From Dietzia lutea (GTDB lineage: Bacteria; Actinomycetota; Actinomycetes; Mycobacteriales; Mycobacteriaceae): a stretch of DNA of 64,000 nucleotides. The DNA lies in contig NZ_CP015449.1 in NCBI RefSeq assembly GCF_003096075.1, positions 1,667,001-1,731,000 on the forward strand, written 5' to 3'. This document shows, piece by piece, positions 40,452-48,941 of this stretch. Positions within the stretch are counted from its first letter, which is position 1, and each line of letters starts with the position of its first letter. Below the pieces are notes generated by a model. That model was not told the origin of the DNA and ran no database searches. It saw only the letters and a program-made list of their open reading frames with translations. Position numbers and translations under genes: made by a program.

Positions 40452-42182
40452 TCAGCCGCGGTCCTGATTCAGCATGGCGACGGCGTGCAGTTCGGCGAAC
40501 CGCTGGAACTCGTCGTCGTCCCACTCCTCGCGGCCCGTCGCGGCCGCCCACCCGTCGAGGATCTGGTGATCGTAGAGGTGGCCGTAGCCCTGCGACCCGC
40601 CGACCGCGTTGCCGAGGTCGGCAGTGACCTGGAAGAACGTGAGCACCGGCATGTAGAACATGCCGGGGTGGCGGCCTTTACCCGGGGGTTCGGCCAGCCA
40701 CGCGGGGCGGTCGAACAGCAGATCCGGAGTCCACCACACCACCGGGTCCGTCGCGTGCTGAACGTACAGCACGTGCGGCGGGATCCACGGACTGTCGTCG
40801 CCGCGCGACTCGGCCGGGTCCTCGGAGAAGCGCACCAGCAGGCCGTCGGCGTACACGGGCTCGGTGACCGGGGTGCCCGGGTCGCGGCGCTCGACCAGCG
40901 AGTGCCAGATGCGGTTGGAGTTGGGCGGGCCCATCCACAGCACGCCGTCCACGGTGGCGCGGATGTCCCGGATCCCCGAGAACGCCGCCTCCCCGGCCTG
41001 GGTGCCGAGGCTCTCGCCATAGACATAGAGCTCCGGCCGCGGCAGGCCAGGGGGCAGCGAGTCGCGCCACTCCACCACCGACTCGACGAGCGAGCGCCCG
41101 GCGGCCTCCGCTTTCTCGCGGTCGGCGAGGAACGAGATCCAGCTGGGCAGGAACGAGTACTGCGTGCCCACCGTCGCGACGTCGCCGCCGGAGAGCAGCT
41201 CGATCGCCTGGGCCGCGTGCGAGTTGATCCACCCGGTGCCGGTGGTCGGCACGATCACGACGGACTCCCGCTCCCAGGCCCGCGTCCGGTCGAGCTCGGC
41301 CACCACGAGGTCGGAGCGCTCGTCGTCCGTGGGCGCGGACTCCAGGCCCGCGTAGGCCCGGATCGGCTCCTTCGCCTCCTCGCCGAGCAGGTCGCTCAGC
41401 GTCTCCCGGTCGACGCCGCCGCTGACGAATCGCCGGCCCTGCAGGCCCAGGTCCTCGAAATCCACGAGTGAACCCGGGCCGCCTGACTTCTCGGGCTCGC
41501 GCGGCGGGCGGGCGTCGGGCAGGTCCTCGTTGTTCTGGGCGCTGAAGATCTGGTTGGCGGCGTCGAAGAACAGGCGCGGCACCAGGCCCTGGACCATGCC
41601 CAGCAGCAGCGCGGCCGCCACCACGACCCCCGCGAGCCGGGCGGTGTACTCCCCGATCCCGAACCGGCGGCGCACTGCGCGGACGAACGCCCGGTACGCC
41701 ACCCGTAGACCCCGGGCGGCGATCAGCAGCGCGACGAAGAGTCCCAGCGCGACCCACGGGATGCGCATGTAGTCCGCCCACGGCGGGCGCGGCGACTCGA
41801 CGAGATCGGAGACCTGGTCCTGCCAGCGGATCGCCGTGGCGGTGGCCGTGATGAGGTAGACGACCAGCACGTACGGCGCGGACAGTCGCGCGAACGCCAG
41901 GAGACGGTCCCCCAGCGCGATGACGTCGGGATGCAGGCTGATGCGGGGCGCGACGACGCGCCGCCACAGCGTCCGGAGCGCCACGCCGACACCGTAGCCG
42001 ACCAGCATCGACACGCCCGTGACGATGCCCTGGTAGTGCCACGCCCGCGGCAGCAGCGACGGCATGAGCGAGACCCACGCCGCGAGCGCGGCGACGATGA
42101 GACCCGTGACGGAGGGGCGCCACCGGTCCCACCACGTCCGCAGGACCTCGCCGACAGCGTTCACCGTAGCTACTCGGGTCAC
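40452..42182 (-). CDS. Membrane-anchored alpha/beta-hydrolase domain protein
   Basis: The product has 576 residues. The N-terminal 230 hold about four to five membrane helices. The C-terminal 330 are an alpha/beta-hydrolase domain with the nucleophile elbow YGESLG and late aspartate and histidine candidates (ATDPVVWW, GYGHLYDH). Actinobacterial proteins of this build (DUF2319-like) are common and unassigned. The GTG at 42182 overlaps the TGA of the upstream zinc-finger gene by four bases (GTGA), so the two are coupled. Esterase or lipase activity on envelope lipids is plausible but unproven. Confidence 0.8.
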   Translation of the reverse strand: MTRVATVNAVGEVLRTWWDRWRPSVTGLIVAALAAWVSLMPSLLPRAWHYQGIVTGVSMLVGYGVGVALRTLWRRVVAPRISLHPDVIALGDRLLAFARLSAPYVLVVYLITATATAIRWQDQVSDLVESPRPPWADYMRIPWVALGLFVALLIAARGLRVAYRAFVRAVRRRFGIGEYTARLAGVVVAAALLLGMVQGLVPRLFFDAANQIFSAQNNEDLPDARPPREPEKSGGPGSLVDFEDLGLQGRRFVSGGVDRETLSDLLGEEAKEPIRAYAGLESAPTDDERSDLVVAELDRTRAWERESVVIVPTTGTGWINSHAAQAIELLSGGDVATVGTQYSFLPSWISFLADREKAEAAGRSLVESVVEWRDSLPPGLPRPELYVYGESLGTQAGEAAFSGIRDIRATVDGVLWMGPPNSNRIWHSLVERRDPGTPVTEPVYADGLLVRFSEDPAESRGDDSPWIPPHVLYVQHATDPVVWWTPDLLFDRPAWLAEPPGKGRHPGMFYMPVLTFFQVTADLGNAVGGSQGYGHLYDHQILDGWAAATGREEWDDDEFQRFAELHAVAMLNQDRG

Positions 42183-42595
42183 CGCAGCCGCTCGGCCCGG
42201 CGCGCGGCCGCCACGAGGTCCTCCGACATGCGCGCCAGCTCGGCCGGGTCCTCGCCCTCGGCGATCGCGGTCCGCAGGTCCTCGCACGCGCAGCGCAGCT
42301 GGAACATACGATCCATGAGATCGGTGGACTCGGCCTCGGACAGCACGACCGTCCCCTCGGGCAGATCCTGCATCCGCAGCGATCGGCGCTGCTCGTACGC
42401 ACGCTGGCGGCACGAGCGACGGCAGTATCGGCGCCGCCGTCCGGTGCCGCCCTCGTCGACGGGCCGACCGCACCACGCGCAGGACGCCTCGCCCCGCCGC
42501 GGGGCGGGGGGCTCTGCCCGGACGTCGGAATCCACGGATGAAAGGGTACCCAGGTCGCCCCCGAGGTGGCCCGCGGCGTCGGGACGTGGGAACAT
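42179..42595 (-). CDS. Small zinc-finger-like protein
   Basis: The 138 residues contain SCAWCGRPVDEGGTGRRRRYC followed by RRSCRQRAYEQRR: four cysteines in a CxxC...CxxxC pattern with a strongly basic loop, resembling a treble-clef or MYND-like knuckle that binds nucleic acid. The C-terminal half is helical and acidic (FQLRCACEDLRTAIAEGEDPAELARMSEDL). Such proteins are conserved in the order without assigned function. AGAGG precedes the ATG at 42595. The downstream hydrolase gene overlaps it by four bases. Confidence 0.7.
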   Translation of the reverse strand: MFPRPDAAGHLGGDLGTLSSVDSDVRAEPPAPRRGEASCAWCGRPVDEGGTGRRRRYCRRSCRQRAYEQRRSLRMQDLPEGTVVLSEAESTDLMDRMFQLRCACEDLRTAIAEGEDPAELARMSEDLVAAARRAERLR

Positions 42596-42658
42596 TTGGG
42601 GGTTCCTCTGGCGTTGATACGAGCAGGAACCACGCAGCGTCGTGTCGATCCGCAGAAT

Positions 42659-42699
42659 TGACCGCAGCGCGGTGACGTGACCGCAGTGCTTTGACGCAG
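42659..42699. repeat. Direct repeats TTGACCGCAG upstream of rbpA
   Basis: TTGACCGCAG (42659-42668), GTGACCGCAG (42677-42686) and TTGACGCAG (42691-42699) occur in the 128-base gap before rbpA. They may be activator or promoter elements; no convincing -10 follows. Confidence 0.5.
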
Positions 42700-42723
42700 A
42701 CGAACACGGCAGAAGGAGTTCGC

Positions 42724-43068
42724 ATGGCAGATCGAGTCCTCAGGGGCAGCCGCCTCGGAGCGGTGAGCTACGAGACCGACCGGGACCACGACCTCGCGCC
42801 CCGCCGCATGGCCCGGTACCAGACCCCGAACGGCGAGGTCTACGAGGTGCCGTTCGCCGATGACGCCGAGATCCCCGGCACCTGGATGTGCAAGAACGGC
42901 CAGGAGGGCCAGCTCATCGACGGCCCCGCGGCCGAGGTGAAGAAGGGCAAGCCGCCGCGCACCCACTGGGACATGCTGCTCGAGCGGCGTTCCCTGGAGG
43001 AGCTCGAGGAGCTCCTCAAGGAGCGGATGGACCTGCTCAAGAAGCGGCGCCGCGCCGGCGCGCGCTGA
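42724..43068 (+). CDS. rbpA: RNA polymerase-binding protein RbpA
   Basis: The 114-residue product binds the sigma factor and the core RNA polymerase and stabilises open promoter complexes in actinobacteria. Family features are the N-terminal MADRVLRGSRLGAVSYETDR, the core RMARYQTPNGEVYEVPF with FADDAEIPGTWMCKNG, and the C-terminal sigma-interacting helix PRTHWDMLLERRS ... LLKERMDLL. AGAAGGAG precedes the ATG. A strong hairpin follows the stop. It is divergent from the zinc-finger protein gene. Confidence 0.97.
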   Translation: MADRVLRGSRLGAVSYETDRDHDLAPRRMARYQTPNGEVYEVPFADDAEIPGTWMCKNGQEGQLIDGPAAEVKKGKPPRTHWDMLLERRSLEELEELLKERMDLLKKRRRAGAR

Positions 43069-43084
43069 GCCACCGGACGGCATG

Positions 43085-43118
43085 ACGCCCCGGTCCCCTT
43101 CCGAGGGGGCCGGGGCGT
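43085..43118. terminator. 14-bp hairpin after rbpA
   Basis: ACGCCCCGGTCCCC (43085-43098) pairs with 43105-43118 (one G-U pair) around TTCCGA, followed by TC. It lies 16 bases after the rbpA stop, before the convergent ppm1 gene. Confidence 0.82.
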
Positions 43119-43157
43119 TCTGCGTCGGCGGGGCTCACCGCCCGGCTGACGGAGGAC

Positions 43158-43937
43158 TCAGCGCCCGATGAGTGCTCGCAGCTGCGCGCGGCGCTTCTCC
43201 CAGCCCCAGCGGGCGACGTTGACCGCGGCCTCGCGGAAGATCGACTCGCTCATCTTGGAGTGCCCCACGGTGCGCTCGGTGAAGGTGATGGGCACTTCCA
43301 CCACACGCCGCCCGTTGTCCAGCAGCCGCCAGCTCATGTCGATCTGGAAGCAGTAGCCCTTGGACTCGATGGAGTCCAAGTCGAGTTCGGCCAGCGCGTC
43401 GGCGCGGTAGGCGCGGTAGCCGGCGGTGATGTCCTTGATGCCGACGCCCAGCATGACGCGGGAGTAGATGTTGCCGCCGCGGGAGATGACGTGGCGCTGC
43501 CACGGCCAGTTGACCACGGAGCCGCCGGGGACGTAACGGGACCCGATCGCCAGGTCGGCGCCGCCGTCCACGGCCTCGAGCATGGCGGGCAGGCGCTCGG
43601 GCGGGTGGCTGCCGTCGGCGTCCATCTCCACCAGCACCGTGTACCCGCGCTCGAGTCCCCAGCGGAACCCTGCGATGTAGGCCGCGCCGAGGCCCTGCTT
43701 CCCGGCGCGGTGCAGGACCGAGATCCGGCCGCGCGGGTCGTCGGCGGCGAGCCGATCGGCGACCTCCCCGGTGCCGTCGGGGCTGTTGTCGTCGGCGATG
43801 AGGACCGACACGTCGGGGGCCGAGGCGAGCAGTCGCTCCACGACGCCGGGCAGGTTGTCCCGCTCGTCGTAGGTGGGGATGATCACCAGCGTGCGCGCGG
43901 AGGGCGCGCGGCCGCCCGGCGTCGTCGGTTCGGTCAC
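43158..43937 (-). CDS. ppm1: Polyprenol monophosphomannose synthase
   Basis: Transfers mannose from GDP-mannose to polyprenyl phosphate, the donor for lipoarabinomannan and protein mannosylation. The 259 residues are a GT2 domain: [38 protein letters not shown], the metal-binding [11 protein letters not shown], and [12 protein letters not shown]. It lacks the C-terminal membrane helices of eukaryotic Dpm1, as bacterial members do. Its GTG start follows the lnt stop TAA directly and in the same frame, with GAGGAG ahead. In M. tuberculosis the two are one fused protein. Confidence 0.95.
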   Translation of the reverse strand: MTEPTTPGGRAPSARTLVIIPTYDERDNLPGVVERLLASAPDVSVLIADDNSPDGTGEVADRLAADDPRGRISVLHRAGKQGLGAAYIAGFRWGLERGYTVLVEMDADGSHPPERLPAMLEAVDGGADLAIGSRYVPGGSVVNWPWQRHVISRGGNIYSRVMLGVGIKDITAGYRAYRADALAELDLDSIESKGYCFQIDMSWRLLDNGRRVVEVPITFTERTVGHSKMSESIFREAAVNVARWGWEKRRAQLRALIGR

Positions 43938-45578
43938 TTACGTCTCCTCGTGTCGGGTCACGGGCCGTCGGCGGGTGTGGACCAGCGCCCAGGCCAGTGC
44001 GACGAACCCGACGAGGCAGCTCACCGCCTGCGGGACACCGCCCAGTCGGGTTGCCACTGTACCGACCCCGCCGACCTCGACCTGAGCCGCCAGCACCGCG
44101 GGCTCGAAGATGCCGGTCTCCTGCCGCACGTGCCCGTCGGGGCCGATGACGGCGCTCACACCGCTGGTCGCGGCGATGAGGACGGGCACGTCGTGCTCGA
44201 CCGCGCGCACCCGGGACATGGCCAGTTGCTGGTACGTCATGGCCGAGTGGCCGAAGGTGGCGTTGTTGGTGGGGACGGTGAGGATCTGGGCGCCGCGCGA
44301 GAGGGGTTCGCGGGCGGCGGCGTCGAACGCGATCTCGAAGCAGATCGCCACGCCCAGCTCGACCCCGTTCGCGGTGACGAGCCCGTCGCCGTCCCCGGGG
44401 ACGAAGTGCCCGGCGGACTGCGCGATCGGGAAGAGCGCCTCGAACAGGCCGCGCATCGGCAGCCACTCGCCGAAGGGTTGGATGTACTTCTTGTCGTGTC
44501 GGTCGGCGACCGGGTCGGAGCCGGCACCGGCACCGGCACCCTCGGAGTCGTCGGCGCCCTCGCCGGCACGGGCGTCCCAGACGAGGGTGGAGTTGGTGGC
44601 CTCGCGGCCCTGCCCCGTGGGCAGGACGGTGCCCACGAGGATCGGCGCGTCGAGGCGCCGGGACAGGGCGCTGATCTGCGCGCCGGCGAGGCGGTCGTCG
44701 AGCGGCGAGATGTCGGAGGCGTTCTCCGGCCACAGCACGAGGTCGGGGCGCGCGACGGTGCCGGCCTCCACGTCGTCGGCGTAGTCGGCCGTGACGTCGA
44801 GGTGGTTGTCGAGGACCGCGCGGCGCTGCGCGTTGAAGTCCAGGCCGAGGCGCGGGACATTGCCCTGGATCACCGCGACCTCCACGGTCTCGGTGTGTTC
44901 GCCGGTCGGGGTGAGGGCGGCGCCGGCGACCAGGCCCACCGCGACGAGCGGGACCGCCAGGAGGCCGGCGGCCGCGCGGACGGGCCGTCGCCCGCTGTCG
45001 GCGTCGCGGCGTACCAGGAGGACGACGGCCACGCCGAGGGCGGCGCCGAGCGCGGAGACGACGAACCCGAGCAGCGGCGTCCCGCCGAGCGAGGCCAGCG
45101 GCAGCAGGGGGCCGTCGGCCTGCCCGAACGCCAGCCGGCCCCACGGGAAGCCTCCCCACGGCCACGACGACCGGACCCACTCCCACACCGACCACCAACC
45201 GGCCACGCCGAGCACTGCGCCGAGCGCGCGTGCGACGGGCCGCGGGCCGGGGTCGAGTCCGGCGCGCAGGATGACCACGGTTCCCGCGCCGAACGCGGCC
45301 AGGTAGAGGGCCTCGACCAGCGACAGGCCCCAGGAGGCGTAGGCGCCGACGTACATGCCGACCCACGGAACCAGCAGGAGGAAGAAGACCAGTCCGGAGA
45401 CGAGGCCGAGGAGGGCGCCGGTGCGCGCCCGGGGCGGGTGGTCGCCGGAGGGAGCCATGACGACGACGAGGAGCGCGATCGCGAGAACCGCGGTCCACCA
45501 CAGACCGACCGGGGGGAACGAGGCGGCCAGCAGCGCGCCGGAGGCGGCCGCGAAGGCGAGCCTCGTCATCAGGGGCAT
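43938..45578 (-). CDS. lnt: Apolipoprotein N-acyltransferase
   Basis: The 546-residue product adds the third acyl chain to the N-terminal cysteine of lipoproteins. About seven membrane helices occupy residues 1-220. The nitrilase domain follows, with the catalytic glutamate in LVLWPENA, lysine in KYIQPFGEWLP and cysteine in AICFEIAF. An acidic Gly/Ala/Asp-rich insert lies at about 350-375. The ATG at 45578 overlaps the TGA of the upstream amidohydrolase gene by one base, so the three genes amidohydrolase-lnt-ppm1 are translationally linked. Confidence 0.93.
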   Translation of the reverse strand: MPLMTRLAFAAASGALLAASFPPVGLWWTAVLAIALLVVVMAPSGDHPPRARTGALLGLVSGLVFFLLLVPWVGMYVGAYASWGLSLVEALYLAAFGAGTVVILRAGLDPGPRPVARALGAVLGVAGWWSVWEWVRSSWPWGGFPWGRLAFGQADGPLLPLASLGGTPLLGFVVSALGAALGVAVVLLVRRDADSGRRPVRAAAGLLAVPLVAVGLVAGAALTPTGEHTETVEVAVIQGNVPRLGLDFNAQRRAVLDNHLDVTADYADDVEAGTVARPDLVLWPENASDISPLDDRLAGAQISALSRRLDAPILVGTVLPTGQGREATNSTLVWDARAGEGADDSEGAGAGAGSDPVADRHDKKYIQPFGEWLPMRGLFEALFPIAQSAGHFVPGDGDGLVTANGVELGVAICFEIAFDAAAREPLSRGAQILTVPTNNATFGHSAMTYQQLAMSRVRAVEHDVPVLIAATSGVSAVIGPDGHVRQETGIFEPAVLAAQVEVGGVGTVATRLGGVPQAVSCLVGFVALAWALVHTRRRPVTRHEET

Positions 45579-46507
45579 CAGACCGCGGGGCCGGCGGGCA
45601 GGCCGTCCACGACGAGCGCCCGGAGAACGGGGTCCGGGCCGGTGAGGTCGGGCATGGGCGGCACCCCCGACCGCGGATCGGTCGACCAGCGCTGCACGGC
45701 GTCGTCGGCCGCGACCACGGCCAGCTCGCCCGTCTCCCATCGCGCGAAGGTGGCGGGCGCGCCCGGGGTGAGGGTGCCGGCCGCACCGTCGCGGGCCCCG
45801 GAGGCGCGGCGCGCGCCCCGGGTGGTGGCGGTGAACGCGGCCCGCGGGGACAGCCCGCGGCCGCCCTCGACGGTGGTCAGGGCGCGCAGGGCATCCCACG
45901 GGCGGACCTCGTCGCCGACCCGGGTCGACGCCGCCAGCGCGACGCCGGAGGCGGCGATGCGCACGAGGTCGGTGCCCGCCAGGTCGTCGACGAGCGGACG
46001 CAGCAGCACGATCGCGCCGACGGCGGCGAGGGCGGCGAGGGTCTCGTCATCCGGGGCCGCCGTCCCGCCGGACACCGCACCGATGAGGACCGGGGCGCAC
46101 CGGGCGACCGCGGGCCCGCCGAGTTCGTCGGCCAGGCGGGTGAGTCCCGCGGCGACGCGCGTCGGGTCCGCCCCGGCGCCGAGGACGACCCGCTCCCCCG
46201 CGCGCACCTTCTCCTCGACCGCGGCGGGGTCATCGAGGGTGTCGGGCACGGGGCCCTCCGTCAGTGCGGCCGGGACCACCCCGCGTGCGGCGGCGGCCGC
46301 GAGGTCGAGCCCGTCGGCGAGGCACTCGACGAACGCCGGGGCGACCCAGTCCCCCGCCAGGTCGACCCGCTCGGCGTCCGGGAAGAGGGCGGGCCCCGGG
46401 GCGTCGGAGCCAGCCCACACGATGAGTCCGTTCTCGTGCGCCAGTGCGGTGGCGTCTCGGGAGGCGGGCGTGAGGACGCGGCCCCCGGTGGCCAGGAATG
46501 CGGTCAT
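45578..46507 (-). CDS. Amidohydrolase-like protein lacking the metal-binding HxH
   Basis: The 309 residues resemble the small barrel part of amidohydrolases: an N-terminal beta segment (FLATGGRVLTPASRDATALA), DLAGDWVAPAFVE and a C-terminal block GTLTPGAPATFARWE that ends the cyclic-amidohydrolase fold. Where active enzymes have PGFVDxHxH, this one reads PAFVECLADG, so the two metal histidines are missing, and no other histidine-rich motif replaces them. It is probably inactive as a hydrolase or has a different role. It is translationally coupled to lnt. Confidence 0.7.
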   Translation of the reverse strand: MTAFLATGGRVLTPASRDATALAHENGLIVWAGSDAPGPALFPDAERVDLAGDWVAPAFVECLADGLDLAAAAARGVVPAALTEGPVPDTLDDPAAVEEKVRAGERVVLGAGADPTRVAAGLTRLADELGGPAVARCAPVLIGAVSGGTAAPDDETLAALAAVGAIVLLRPLVDDLAGTDLVRIAASGVALAASTRVGDEVRPWDALRALTTVEGGRGLSPRAAFTATTRGARRASGARDGAAGTLTPGAPATFARWETGELAVVAADDAVQRWSTDPRSGVPPMPDLTGPDPVLRALVVDGLPAGPAV

Positions 46508-46589
46508 GCGTCAGATTATCCCCGAGCACGCCCGGGCGCCCGGCCCGCCCACCCCCCTGTGGTCGGGCCGGCCGATACTGTGGTCCGCC

Positions 46590-47612
46590 ATGGACGACTC
46601 CGCCGCTGACCACCACCCCGGCCCCCGGAACGTCTCCGCGACCACCGACGGAGACAGGGCCCGCCTGCACTTCCCCGGCGGCCGCCTGCGCCCCTCCGAC
46701 TGGACCGCACTGGCGGCCCTCGCGGCCGACCACGGCGGCGCCGTCCACACGGTCGCCGGCGGCGGGCTCGAGCTCCGCGGGATCGAACCCGAACCGGCCG
46801 GTGGCGTCCAGCAGGACGGCGATGATCCCACCGCGCGCCGGCTCTGGGAGCGCGCCACGGATACCGGCCTCCTGCCCCCGGGCGGTCCGCGCCGCCTGCC
46901 CGTCGTCCTCGCCTCGCCGCTGGCCGGCCTGCTCGACGGCCACCACGACCTCGCCGACCTGCCCGATCGGCTCTCCGCGGCGCTGGCCGGCCACACCGGG
47001 ATCGACGCCCTCGCGGGCCGCCTCCTGCTGGGGCTCGACGACGGCTCGGGGGACGTCCTGGCGCACACCCCCGACCTGGCCGCCGTCGTCGACGGCCCAG
47101 GCGGCACCGCGCGGATCCACGTCGCCGGCCGGGCGATCGCCGTCCGGGTCCCCGTCGACCACGCGGCGGTCGTCCTCGCGGACGTGGCAGCCCACCTCGC
47201 GCGCTCCGCGGGCCCGGCCGACGTGCCCGCGTCCGGGGAGCTGCACGACCTCGTCGTCGTCGCCCTGGACTCCCACCCCCTCACCACCACGGTCACGCGG
47301 GACGCCGGCGCGCGGGTCACGTCCCCCTCTACCCCGGTAGAGCGGCGGCTCGCGGCCGCTCCCCCGACGGTCGGGTGGGTCGACACCTCCGACGGGCTCG
47401 TCAGCCTCCTCGCCGTTGTCGCGGAGGGCGCCATCCCCGCGCGGCTCGCAGAGTTCCTCGGCGCCGTGGAGCGGCCCGGCACGGTCTCGGCGGACGGGGT
47501 GATCGGACTGCACGGGCTCACCGAGGGGATGGCCGAGCAGGTCGTGCGGGTGCTGGCGCCGATGGGGATGATCTTCGACGCGACCTCGCCGTGGGTGACC
47601 GGATCAGCGTGA
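46590..47612 (+). CDS. CobG/nitrite-sulfite-reductase-like protein without cysteines
   Basis: The 340 residues start with a ferredoxin-like half-domain of the siroheme reductase family (RLHFPGGRLRPSDWTAL ... AVHTVAGGGLELRG), the form found in precorrin-3B synthase CobG. The remaining part shows a second related half (VGWVDTSDGLVSLLAVVAEG). The complete sequence has no cysteine, so the siroheme/4Fe-4S site of true CobG is absent. GATACT ends ten bases before the ATG. The gene is convergent with the CobK fusion gene (9-base overlap). Function in cobalamin synthesis is doubtful. Confidence 0.72.
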   Translation: MDDSAADHHPGPRNVSATTDGDRARLHFPGGRLRPSDWTALAALAADHGGAVHTVAGGGLELRGIEPEPAGGVQQDGDDPTARRLWERATDTGLLPPGGPRRLPVVLASPLAGLLDGHHDLADLPDRLSAALAGHTGIDALAGRLLLGLDDGSGDVLAHTPDLAAVVDGPGGTARIHVAGRAIAVRVPVDHAAVVLADVAAHLARSAGPADVPASGELHDLVVVALDSHPLTTTVTRDAGARVTSPSTPVERRLAAAPPTVGWVDTSDGLVSLLAVVAEGAIPARLAEFLGAVERPGTVSADGVIGLHGLTEGMAEQVVRVLAPMGMIFDATSPWVTGSA

Positions 47613-48941
47613 GCCGAACCGCCCGACCAGCCAGCGGGCGGCCTCGTCGACCGAGTGCACGGTCTCGGGGGCGGGCGGCGCCTCCGGCCGGTCGACCATC
47701 ACCACCGGGATACGGAGGTCGCGGGCGGTCGCCAGCTTCGCCGCCGAACTCTCGCCGCCACTGTTGCGCGTGACGAGGACGTCGATCCGGTGCCGCGACA
47801 TCAACGTCCGCTCGGAGTCCTCCCCGAACGGCCCGCGGTCGAGCACGAGCAGGTAGCGGTGCGGCAACGGTCCGGGTGGCGGCTCCGAGCAGCGGATGAG
47901 GTACGAGCCGCGGGTGTCGCCGGCGAACGCGGACGCGCCCTGCTTGCCGACGGTGAGCATCGGGCGGCGGAACCGCTCGGCCACCACCTGCGCGGCGGTC
48001 CGCGTGTCGGGGACGCGGATCCACTCGTCGCCGGGGCGCTCGGTCCATGGCGGGCGGTGCAGCCGCAGCAGCGGAGTGCTCGTCTCCGTGGCGGCGTGGA
48101 CCGCGTCGGTCGAGATCTCGTCGGCAAACGGATCGGTCGCGTCGATCACCGCGCTCACCGCGTTCTCCCGCAGCCAGTGCGCCAGGCCCTCGGCACCGCC
48201 GAACCCGCCGATACGGACCTCACCGCGGGGCAGCCGCGGGCGCGTGACCTTACCGGCCAGCGCGGTCACCACGTCCAGCCCGGCGGTCACCATGAGATCG
48301 GCCAGCCGCCGCGCCTCGCCGGTGCCGCCGAGGACGAGGATGAGGCCCGGGTCGCCGCTCGGCCCGCCGGACGGGGGCGCCGCCTGCGCGGTGACCGGGC
48401 TGTCGACGGTCGTGGGGGCGGTCGGTGTGGGGTGGGCGGCGGGTGCAGCTGGGGCGGGTGCTGCCGAGGGCGCTGTCGGGGCCGATGGCGTCCGGTCCGC
48501 GGGTGCTGCGTGGCCGGCTGCTGAGGCGGCGGGCGCTGCTGGCGTCGGCGCTGTCGCTGCGGGGACCGCGCGGCCGGCCGCCGGGATCCCGGGCACGAGC
48601 TCCCACTCGATCTCCGCGGCGTCGAGGGCGCGCGTGTGCGCGGCCAGCCCGGGGTGCTGCGCCGGGTCCCCGGGGTAGAGCCGCACGACCCGGTCTCCGC
48701 GTTCGACTGCCTCGTGGATCCGCGCCGCGGCGTCCTCCGGCGAGAGATCGGTGGCGTCGACGACCCGGGCCGTCGGCGGGCACAACGACAACGCCGCGCC
48801 CACGTCGGAGTCGCACAGGCAGGTGCCGCTCAGGGCGATCAGCCGGGACGCGCGGACCGTGAGCAGGTCGACCGGACCGGGGCCCGTGCCGATGAGGTGG
48901 ACGGCCGCCGGGTCGGGACCCGGCCGTGGCGGAGCGCTCAC
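47604..48941 (-). CDS. cobK: Fusion of half a CobM-like methylase and precorrin-6A reductase CobK
   Basis: The 445 residues have three parts. Residues 14-125 (VHLIGTGPGPVDLLTV to WELVPGIPAAGRA) match the N-terminal half of precorrin-4 methyltransferase CobM. About 126-195 is a Pro/Ala/Thr-rich linker. About 200-445 is a CobK/CbiJ precorrin-6A reductase (LILVLGGTGEARRLADLM, VIDATDPFADEIS, MLTVGKQGASAFAG). The CobM half lacks its second lobe, so it cannot be a full methylase. The GTG at 48941 overlaps the upstream SDR stop by four bases. Confidence 0.8.
   Translation of the reverse strand: MSAPPRPGPDPAAVHLIGTGPGPVDLLTVRASRLIALSGTCLCDSDVGAALSLCPPTARVVDATDLSPEDAAARIHEAVERGDRVVRLYPGDPAQHPGLAAHTRALDAAEIEWELVPGIPAAGRAVPAATAPTPAAPAASAAGHAAPADRTPSAPTAPSAAPAPAAPAAHPTPTAPTTVDSPVTAQAAPPSGGPSGDPGLILVLGGTGEARRLADLMVTAGLDVVTALAGKVTRPRLPRGEVRIGGFGGAEGLAHWLRENAVSAVIDATDPFADEISTDAVHAATETSTPLLRLHRPPWTERPGDEWIRVPDTRTAAQVVAERFRRPMLTVGKQGASAFAGDTRGSYLIRCSEPPPGPLPHRYLLVLDRGPFGEDSERTLMSRHRIDVLVTRNSGGESSAAKLATARDLRIPVVMVDRPEAPPAPETVHSVDEAARWLVGRFGSR

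Noticed and set aside
42626-42630. GGAAC as -35 of a SigR/SigH-type promoter for rbpA
   Set aside because: No GTT-type -10 is found at 16 to 20 bases distance, so the match is likely chance.
43260-46589. A very long rightward open frame (over 1,100 codons) in front of the CobG-like gene
   Set aside because: It is antisense to ppm1, lnt and the amidohydrolase-like gene, with shadow composition typical of very GC-rich DNA. Only the part from 46590 has conserved content.
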